In this document: piece by piece, positions 35,856 to 46,300 of the stretch
Numbering within the stretch: position 1 is the stretch's first letter
Layout of the letters: every line of letters begins with the position of its first letter
Origin: Nautilus pompilius
Lineage: Eukaryota; Mollusca; Cephalopoda; Nautilida; Nautilidae
Assembly (NCBI GenBank): GCA_018389105.1
Contig: JACATO010000032.1
Span: 1-64,000, forward strand
Length of the DNA stretch: 64,000 nucleotides
Direction of reading: 5' to 3'
Program-made: the position numbers and the translations under genes
The notes under the pieces: model-generated
The model's input: the letters and a program-made list of their open reading frames with translations, nothing else
Database searches by the model: none
Told to the model about the DNA's origin: nothing

Positions 35856-37234
35856 CAAAAAGGAGATCCTCTCATTTCGAGAACGAATTACATCACGAGT
35901 CCAGAATCATCTCTCTCTCAGAAAGCCAGTCGCCCGCAGAACATCCACTCAGAAGGTCCTCCGTTTCGCGGTGGCAGGGAACCGCAGAAAGCCCACGGAC
36001 TGCCACAGGAGGGCGAGAATAAAGCATGTCGCCGCGAGGGGTCGCCAAGCCAATTCAAACCCGGGCCCCGTGAAAAAGGAGTGCGTTATACAGAAAACAA
36101 GAGTTAGAAAGCCGCGAGAGACCCTGGCGATAAATGTGTGATGGAGCTAGAGGCAACGAACTACTTCAAAAGCCCAGAACGTCGATGTCGATACCGGATA
36201 CCCGGCTACCCAGCTCCTTCCAGAAGGCAGGGTATGCACTTTCCCCGGAAGGTCGGGTTATTCGCCGCTATCCGAGCAGGCCGTACAAAGGAACCAGCCT
36301 AACTAACCCTTGGCTCACCTGCGACGTCTGAACTAGATAAGCAGATAAAATACAATAAACAATTTAAACATCACCAGATAAATACCCTGCCCACCCCCCA
36401 ACCAAACCTTAACACCCAGAGAATCTCGAGTTTTAAACCGGTCGACATTGTGATAGCCAAGAGAAAAGTCTTGTATTTAAAGGGCGAAGGTCCGGGTCGT
36501 GTGTCTAACTTGGACACAGACAGAATGCGCCATTCAGAGCATACACTCAACCAGTACTCCCCCCCCCCAAACCATTTTCTGATTACCATCCATACGACTG
36601 GGGTGTCTGATATATAATATTAGAATTAAAAACGTAGTCGTACTATGTACATGGAAGAGGCAATTTTGAAATTAATAATTTCAGTTTCCCAGTTGACGTG
36701 AAGCTCGAAGTACTCTCCCGAGCGAGGGGTGAACGAGTCTGATTGTCCAGACTGCGTCGGCTAAGCTAAAGTGTAATAATTAAAGCTGTCGTCGTTCTCT
36801 ATGACTGCACACCAGCCTGGACGATCTATCTCCGCGGCTTTTGTCCCCAAAGCTTAAAGGTTCGTTTCTTTGCCTGCGTACCATATAACCCACGCATACT
36901 GGATATCATTCAAGAAAATAAAGGGCACTCTGTTTATTGTTTTTGCTCACTTAATTATTACATCCGGGGGGGCCCATATTTATTTAGTCCCTGATTTGTT
37001 TCTTAGCTGCTTAGGACGAATCGCAGAAAACTGGCGGTTAGAACAAAAGGTCAGGCTACAAAAGTTAACGAAAGACTGGAGTTGTATGAGAACACGAGAC
37101 GAGTCTATAATATAAGAGAGTTATTAATAGAGCACCCAGTCAGTAAATAGGACCAGACCCTTGCCACCTCTGGTTCGTACGAATTTTCGAGTCGGGTGCT
37201 CCGTTATCTACGTAGCCAGCCAGCTTCAGCAAAC
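35856..37234. other. Upstream region of the FAXC-like gene
   Basis: Somewhat GC-richer than average, so the FAXC-like promoter and 5' UTR presumably lie here. No TATA box or initiator can be assigned. 35950-36090 is a GC-rich patch of possible repeat origin. Confidence 0.4.
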
Positions 37235-37329
37235 ATGCTTTTCGACCTCCCCTGCTCCGGTCCGGTCCTGATTGCTGTTTCTCTCTCAGCCGCGGTTCTC
37301 TACCTCGCCGCCCTATTCCGACGTTCCAG
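37235..37329 (+). CDS. FAXC: FAXC-like exon 1: start codon and membrane anchor
   Basis: ATG at 37235 in the context AAACATGC opens MLFDLPCSGP, then the helix VLIAVSLSAAVLYLAALF and basic RRS. The donor is TTCCAG|GTACGG, phase 2. The basic residues after the helix suggest that the thioredoxin-like domain is cytosolic. Confidence 0.85.
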
Positions 37330-40300
37330 GTACGGTTTTCATATGTCTCGAACTTCTGTCAGTCGAGTTGTGTAGCTGTGCGCCAGGTGCGCGTGTCTAA
37401 GTCAGGAGAGAACAGGGCACCGGGTCTGGAGGAATAAGCATCGGTAGCCATACAATGGGAATGTCGCGTTCGGATGACAATTAGATAGAGGATGGTAATC
37501 CTTTTCACCCGAGAGAATTGTTTTGTAGGGGAACGAGATACTACAGTGGGTCTCACCCAACTCGCACGTCTCTTTCAAGGACGATACGGTCAACAAGCGG
37601 CTCGAGTTTTCCCAGCGCGAAGAGACGCCCAAGACCGAAATGTCTTGTCTCCCGACTGCAGCCTTCCCAGAGATGGCGAGATTTCAGAACACTTCTCTCA
37701 AAGGTCTCGATGAACACCGGTATCCTGATTTTTCTAGTCCGTCACGCCCCCACCCACCCACCCACCCACAATCGTCTTTGTATTCCAGTTTAATCCAGGT
37801 AACGCAACGAAATAATTCGATGGCACAGAATTTAGGTTAATGCAGGTTAAAGGAAAAGAAAAACAAACACAAAAGATTTTGGAAGTGAAGTTGCAAAGAA
37901 AGACTTCAATTGTCGAACAATTTCCGCTTTAACTTGTTTTTAATGTTCGACAGGTGTTTTTTTGAAATAGTTTAGTCAAAACTGAACGAAGTCAGCCAGG
38001 TATTTTCAATGCAGTTTTTCTTCTTATACACCAGACTTGCAGGCTCACCAACGAACTATTCCATATATCAAACGTAAACCATTTTATTAGTCCGTGCCGA
38101 CGTCAGCACAACCATCTACCGGAGTAAAACAACCCTGGGTTTCAGTTCTCTAGACTGAGCGAAGAAGAACAGAGCGAGTAGTTAGCCGCACGCCTACCGC
38201 AGAAGTTTTTAGATGTTGGAGAAACTGAAGTACTGGAGAAAATCCTCGGGTCCGCTGGAGTCCTCAATGGGGCTCTCAACCTTAGCAATGGAGTTGGCTG
38301 CTACTGGGCTATCAGAGTGCGAGTGTCGCAAAGTGACATTTTTTTTAACGTTTATATATCAAGTAAATACATTTAGACAACCTATTTAATATTATTAGTA
38401 AATACACAAACCTAAGCGAGAAACTTCACTAAATCTTAAATAAAAATATAATGAAAATTTGTCATTAGGGACGGAATCTTCACCTGGAGATTTACAAAGG
38501 TACATTTCTTTTCAATTGCACGCAGTTTTTTCCCTAATGGACTCACCGTTTTCAGATAATGATGTCTCGTTATAACATTTAATTAATACATACATTAGAC
38601 TGCTTATTTATTTACAAATTTTTCGAAAGAGAGAAGATCTTTAGAAAGGATTTTAGATAAAATCTCATTAACTACACGAGTGTAAAATTTTATGATCGAA
38701 TCTTGGTTAGACTTACAAGTTATTAATGCACTTTTATTCCGTTCATACAGATTCTGAAAACACCTAAAAGTTACCCAAAAATCTCGTACCTAATTAATAG
38801 TTTCAATCGGAACTGCATCAAGAAAATGAACCGATTCGGCTCTAGAAAAATTATATTGGTCAAAGGCGAATTTATTTAACTTAAAGAATCTTAATGCATT
38901 TGTTCTTTTTTTTTTCTCTTTATTTTCTGTTTTTAAATTAGTGCGAAACAGATAGATAAAATTCCTGTTAGTTGTAGCTCAGCAGTTCTAATTCCTTTCT
39001 GTGTGACCCAATAACCCGGACAAATTCTTGCCCCCATCAATGAGAGCTGGAGGCGCGCACCGTGCTAAAAGACGTCCGCGGAGAATTCTTCCGAATATTA
39101 AAAATAATGCACTTCTTGCATTCTATATCACAGAATAGCTGCATTTCAATGTGTCGGTGAGAGTTTACCTTTAGTTTTTGTTTGTTTTTTAAAATGTATT
39201 CAGAAAGAAGCGGAAGCCAATTCCTGATGTTGTGGTGCTGTATCAGCTTGGCCGGGGACCGAACACCCCTAGTGTGTCGCCATTTCCTCTTAAATTGGAA
39301 ACTTTCCTACGGATGGCAAAAGTCCCTTATCAGGTACCGAATCTTTACTCCTTAAAATAAACGGTACGACACTAAAAATGTGTATTTACAACCTTGAAAA
39401 TATATTTGCGACATGTTTGCGCTGCTTTACGGTAGCCTTTCTACTAGTTATCTTCATTCCAAAATTTTCGTAGTGACCAGTGGTTTCCGTTCGTCCGGAA
39501 ACCTTTGCTGTATCTGTAGGTCAGAAAGCAGTTGAAATATTTTATAAAAAGATGCAATCAAAAATTTCTGATGATTATACAATTTCCAAATTCTTACATA
39601 AAGAAGTGTCTCAGTTCTAGACAAGACGGAAACAGTGGAAGAAGCCATATTGCTGTTACTAATTCGAACAGATGCAATTATAGAAGTAAAAAAGAAACAG
39701 ATCTGAAAAAAATATACATTTTAGTAGCTGGATTAATAATCAAAATGTAAAAAAGGATAAAACGAAAAAAAAAAATAGATTGCAAGAAATATGTTTATAC
39801 CTGCAAGAAAACCAATAGCAAATGGCGTCAGCAGCCGTTTTAGAAAGTGAAGTTTCTGAACGCCTTTTATCTATAAACGAAAATTAACTGCAAAGAACCG
39901 CTAAATAATTTTTGTTTGGGGTCTTTAACTGTCAGAGTGAAGCACCCATATCTGCAGGGTTAAGTCCCTGGTGTGCGATAAGAGAATATGTCCATTTGCA
40001 ATGATTCAGGCCTCAAACTGTTGTACGTAAAGGATTAAGTTAATGGTTGTCACTCTTACTGTACACTCAGCAGTGACGAAAAGACATGGCGTGTGAAGAA
40101 AAGTACCGATATTCCATGGTCTTTAAATATACATAACGCAAATCCTGACTCCACTTTAGTTACGACGAGGAACAGTATGCATTTATGTCTCGTACAAGTT
40201 CTCGGACACTGCGAGAAAAAACCAACACGATAGTAACGGCACAGTTGTCAAATCTCGTTGTAGTTACCACTACTCGGAAATTTATTATTGTCAGCCTGTT

Positions 40301-43300
40301 TCAAATCTCTGATGCGCTTTCCGGTCCTCCATACACGAAATGCACGCCCCAAAAAAATCTAGTGCCTTTACCTGTACTGAAACTGTAACAGTCGTCTGCT
40401 GAGGTCTATTAATCTCCAGGTGGCGCTCCGGACCTCCTCCGACTCAGCGAGCTGCTGGCGACAAGGTTAACCACGCGCGCATGCCTGGTTGAGATCACTA
40501 CTCGCAGCGGCTATTCTCCAGCCGCCATTTCTGGGGGAAAGGAGTGACGGGGATCTGCTTGTCTTGTTTCAGAACGATCATTCGGGGAGATTTTCTTCCA
40601 AAGGCAAAACACCCTGGATCGAATACAACGGCAAGGCTGTGGCCGACTCGCAGTTCTGCATCGAGCACCTGAAGGAGAAGATGCGGCTAGACGTGAACGA
40701 GCATTTGACAGAAGAGCAGATAGCGACAGGTAGAGCTTTCCAGAAGATGGTAGAAGAAGAGCTGTACTGGTAAGAGGGGATCGTCTTGTATTTCAGTCGG
40801 TACAGCAGCACACCACCTCCTAGTCTGAAAAATATTTCTGAATAGTTTATTTTCATTGTTTTTCTATTGATCGTTTTTACTTTATTTGCAGCATTGTATT
40901 AAGCTAAAAAAGACAAGCAAATATTCATTGTGTATTTAACAGCGACCACCGACGATGAACGAGTTTCTGGCGATATTAAAGAAGAATCAATTCTTCGTTG
41001 TTCACAGATAAATTTAAAGCAGACAAGAGAAACGAATACAGTAGCAGAGACATCGGAAACGATTCCCTGCCGTATTAAATTGGCCGCCCTATAAATGAAC
41101 TTATCTGAACAAAATATACACATTTCAGGTGTTTATCGCCATCAGGCTGAAAACACGCGGATCCAGCCACATTTCTCCGCCTTCCGAGATATTTTATCGA
41201 CTGTTAGGTTTTGTGGCCAAGGATCTGAGGCCAACATTATCCCGAAGTTCACCGAGGCGAAACCGATGTCCTTCAAGATGACACCACGGCATAGTGAGGC
41301 ATCTCTCGCGGCATCCGCAGTCCTCAAGATTCTCTTGATGCTGAATTAGACCGTGCAACTGAAATGAGCCAAAGGAAGATCCACCAACTTGGCTGCAGTA
41401 GTCGTGAGGCACATAAGAATCTCCCCTTTCTGTCTAGTAGGAATAAAATACTTCGAAAGGTTTGTCTGTTTGAAGGACTTTCCCGGAAAGATCTTTGAGT
41501 ATCGGTGGTGCGTAGTCTTCTCCGACGAGTCCAGGTTTAAAAAAATTCCTGCCTGGTGTTGGCACCTGAGTTTGAAGAACAATTAGCGAAAACCTTGAAC
41601 CTCAATGTTTATAGCCCGCGGCGAAGTATGGAGGGAGCAAGAGTCATTGGTTGACTGAAATCTTGCATAAACGTCTCAATTCTATCAGATTCATTGCCAT
41701 TTTGGTATACATCTACCATTGTACCAACAAGATATACTGAGATTCTACGTCCCTGTTCTCGGAAGGATAGCACTACATGCCATACTTCTCAGGTAACCAC
41801 GTTCTGGAAGAAGAATCAAGGCATTCACTTTCTTTGCTGGATGCCCAAAGCTCTGATGTTAATCTGATTAATATTCGTGGAAGCATCTGGATCGTCAAGT
41901 GAAAGCAACCTGTCGGCGTCCCAAGAATGTGATGGAATTAAAGGAAGTTCTCACATGGATATGGGGAAACCCAGAATAAAGCATGATACCAAATCCTAAT
42001 GGTTGAATACCAAACAGGGCAGAAGTTATTCCTGAAAAAGGTGGCTCAACAAAAGAGTAAAACATCCTATTTATTGCTCGTCTTTTTTTGGCCATTTCCG
42101 CAACAATCTAACAAACTTACTGCAACGGATTTCAAAATTATCAGGGCAGAAGACTGTACTAAAGCAGCAGCAACAACAACGACATTACGAAGAATAAACA
42201 AACACACAAGAGAAACAACGACATCATCAATAACAACACCAACTAGTGAATAGCATTTTTATTTAAAATAAAAGAGTAAAAAAAACAACAACAACACAAA
42301 TACAGTAGGGGCCCCGTTTAGTCTGGACGATTCCATCTCCATAAAAATCTGAGCGGACTAACGAATTTCCGGATACCTGAATTCTCATTGTTCTTGACCA
42401 CGACAACCTCACCCTCGCCCCTTATAAAGAAATGAAAATGGACATACTTTTAAAATTTTGTTTCATCAGGCATATAGTTACAACAAATGTAGTAGATAAC
42501 GACAACGGGTACACATGAATAACCATCACAACTACAGCTTATTTGTGAAAAAACTCTGAATCGTTCGCTGTGCACCTTCAGAAAAACGAAAGGAGTTGTA
42601 CATCTTTAGCGTTGCTTCTAAATTGTCACTGTCTATTTTCAAAATAAGTTATTAACTTGGTTAGGTATTCTTTAACTTCCCGTGATGTTGGTGGTTTTAC
42701 AGCTTCAGCTTCTTCATCTCCCGACGAATCCAATTCTTCTTTTTCCGCTGGAGTCGAAGCTAATTTAACAATGTTAACATTGAGCAAGTTGGAAAGGTAT
42801 TATTCCCCCGCGATAATGTCAGGGCATCTTCGTTCTAGGGTAGCTGTTTTAACAATAGTCTAAGTTCAGCAAGTGGTAAATCTTCCTCGTCCATCATTCT
42901 TCCCCCCCCCGAGATTATATCAATATGTTTATAACAGTTTTAAATTCTACTGGCTGACACTCTGCCCTAGGCTTCTTTTACAAACCTGAGGGATTGTCGC
43001 AAGTTCACAGTCTGTGGTTTGTCATCTTCGGCACGGTTTATAAAATGGCGGAGGACCAGAAGTTGTCTTTAATAGGTCTTGAATGTTCTAATTATTCCGG
43101 CTTCTATGGGTTGGATGTGGGATATAGTGTTTGGTTGCAAAAAAATGCAGTTTAACGTTCGTCAACTTAAGTATATGGCTTTGGCTGGCAGCATTATCGT
43201 ACGAGAGCGTCTCATGGCGTTGTCGGGTACGCATGAAAAAATTTAAGCCAATCAGAAAACAGTTCAGATGTCATCCATGGCTTCGGATTCCAACGACATC

Positions 43301-46300
43301 TCACGTAAACTTCGGGGTCACGGTCTTTACCAATCACAAATGGCTTAATTTTCATCGTTCCGCTCGCAGTAGCGCACAAAGCAACTGTTATCCTTTCTTT
43401 CGAAGGCTTGGAAACTAAGGTATAGTTCGGGCCTAACTTAAAAAAAAAACCAATCTGTCTCATCGATATTTAAAATGCCATCACCATCATAGTCCTTCAA
43501 CATGACCTTTAGCCCACCCCTCTTTCACGGCTGCGGTCTCGTCGATTCTCGCAGCTTCACCTTCAGACATCCGCTTTTCTCCGAGACCTCTCACCCTTTC
43601 AATGAACATCATACCGTTTACGGCGGCATTTTTTACTACACATTTAATTTAACCACAAACAGCAGAGGGTGTTCGAGTCCGTCATGCTTAGCATGTCGGG
43701 GGCAAGAGAGAGAGAAAGAGAGAGATGGAGAGGTGGAGGGAGAGAGAGAGAGAGGGAGAGAAAGAGAGAGAGAGAGAGAGAGATGTGGAGAGTGGAGGGA
43801 GAAGAGAGAGGGAGAGAAAGAGAGAGAGAGATGGGTGAGAGATAGACAGAGAGAGAGAAGAGAAGAGAGAATAGAGAGAGAGAGAAGAGAGAGAGCGATT
43901 TCTATGTGGAGGGAGAGATAGAGAGAAGAGAGGGATGGAGATGGAATGAGAGATCTCGATTTATAGTGCTTGACGCTGCTATCACTGAGATATCTAAGAT
44001 TCGAGGTTACGGGTGCTCCTAGCGAGCGATGTGCGCTCTGGTGAGAGATAGCCTAGAGAGAGCGAGAGGAGAGAGCGAGAGAGAGAGACTAGAGATGCGC
44101 GCGATAGCTGATTACATCCGTCCCTCTAGGAATGTGAATTGCGGGCGCGAGGATCTCGCTTGCGAGAGCTGTGTACGAGTCTTCTGACATGATCCAACTT
44201 CTGTTGCAAACTTGTCCCACTGTCCCGCTCAAGAACTGTTGACTAATAATTCCGAGGCCTGTTTTAGGATTTAGCTGTTTACACCTGGAAGCTTCACCTG
44301 CGTGTCACCTGCCGTAATTTTACGTGGCTGTCGCCTTATTGATTGGCTCGCTGTCGTGGGGCTATCGAAAAACGGACAGCACAGCTGAACCGATCCCATA
44401 ATTTTATACAGTAATCTGGATTAACTCAAAAGTGTCAACAAACAACACACTATTTCTTTGAAATCAGTTAAACAAAGGATTTAATAGGCGGATTAACCCA
44501 CTTCAAAGAGAACCGTGATTCCTTTTCATGAACTCAACCTACCTGAAACCATTTATGTGGGTGAGGCAGCGGGATTATAGATTAACTCTCAGCTAATTAT
44601 CTGATTGGTGTTATGACATTTTTATGAGGATCACCTGTCGTCTGGACAATTGAGATAATCCTCTTTAATTGATGTTCGGTTACCGTTTTTCATTGTCCGG
44701 ACCAGGTAAGCGGGTTTCCGGTCTAGCAGCCCCCCCCGATGTACATCTTCTATGAGTCATTACATCAAAAGTAAAAGTCTCTTGGATGAGCTCCAGTAAT
44801 ACGACTGTAAAGGCAGGAACGTTGGTTAACGCCTTGGATGAGCCCACTAAAGACACCTTCTGAGAGTTACCTTCCCGCTCTATTCTCTCCTTCAGGACCA
44901 TGTGCTCGGTGAGTTTCGGCGATGACCTGAGCGCTGTCGAAAAGATCATGCCCTACACTGGATTCAAGCTCTGGTTCGTCACTCGCGCCATCCGGCGAAC
45001 CATCCGGAAGGAGATGTGGTATCATGGAATAGGCCGGCACAACGCGCAAGAGATCTGGCACATCGCCCTGCGAGATCTGCGTTCGCTGTCCGTTTTTTTA
45101 GGTAAGTATCCTAAAAAAAGAGAGAGGGGGGATAACAACAACACGTAAGCATTATCACCTGAACCGTGAAAAATGAAGTTTTTAATTGCAGCCTCATTAC
45201 TGCTAAGAAATCGTCCAATGATTACCAAGTAAGCTAAAACACACGTCTTTACAGTGATCCTGTTTGAGCCTTATGCACGCAAGATGTCCAAGCAAGAGAC
45301 ACACACACACACCTTTCTATAGTAAACAAAAGTGTGTGTCCATGGTCGTCACTTTAACGGTTTCTTTAGTGAACAAGCTTTTTCCATCAGTTCGCAGAAG
45401 TCCAAACTTCTGAACCTTGATGGAGTTTGTCTTTTTTCTCCTTCCTTTAACAATAATTTCTTCGTGTAATTCCACAAGTCGTGTGAACGGATCATTACCG
45501 AGTTTTGGAACTTATGTGACAGTCACATCAGCCCCATCTTTACCACGCAGGTAAAAAAAAAAAAAAAACAGTTTTCTTTTCGCCAGGTAAGACAACGACT
45601 TGTTCTCAAAGTTTCTGTAAGACCAACTTTTTATATCTAAAAACAAATATGCCTTTTAATTATTTTAGGAAACAAACCGTTCTTCCTCGGCACGGAACCA
45701 GGAGAAGCAGACTGCGCATTTTTTGGAATGATGGCCCAGGTGTTATGGAATATGAAAGGATCACCGCACGAGACGCTGATGACAGGTGCCACAGCATTCT
45801 ATTAAAACCGAGCATTAACAGTTAAATATGTAGAGCCTGTCGTAATAATTTCTTCTTTCTTAAAAGAGAGAGAGAGAGAGAGAGTGAGGCATCTTTTAAG
45901 ATTGTTCTACCTGAAAACAGACCCGCACAGAGAATATTTATCTACTAAGAAGTTGCGCTTCGCTGTAAATAGTTTTGGACTTGCATCAGAGGAAATACTT
46001 TCTGAAGCAGGATGTGTCACCACGCAAGCGTGGTGAGATCACGTGAGTTCAATCAAAGCAGTCCGGTAGATAGAGATGTCACAAGCGGCGTAAAGCGTTG
46101 TTAAGGTAAACAGGTGTTCAGTCATAATTTAGCAATTATACGATGGGATTAAGAAAGTTACAGTGCGAGAGAGAGTAGAATAGTAGTACTGTTAGAAACC
46201 ATAATGCACTATCTTATACGACCGAAAGTCGTTTGTGGTTTTCATAACTACATTTAAAGTTCGGGAGCATTAGGCTAAAATGGACCCAACCCAGAAAAAA

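Noticed and set aside
36134-36331. 65-codon frame upstream of the FAXC-like gene
   Set aside because: No family similarity, no splice link to the FAXC-like start exon and low-complexity surroundings.
43640-43700. B-box-like GTGTTCGAGTCCG next to a GA repeat
   Set aside because: No A box or repeat body can be defined; too weak to call a SINE.
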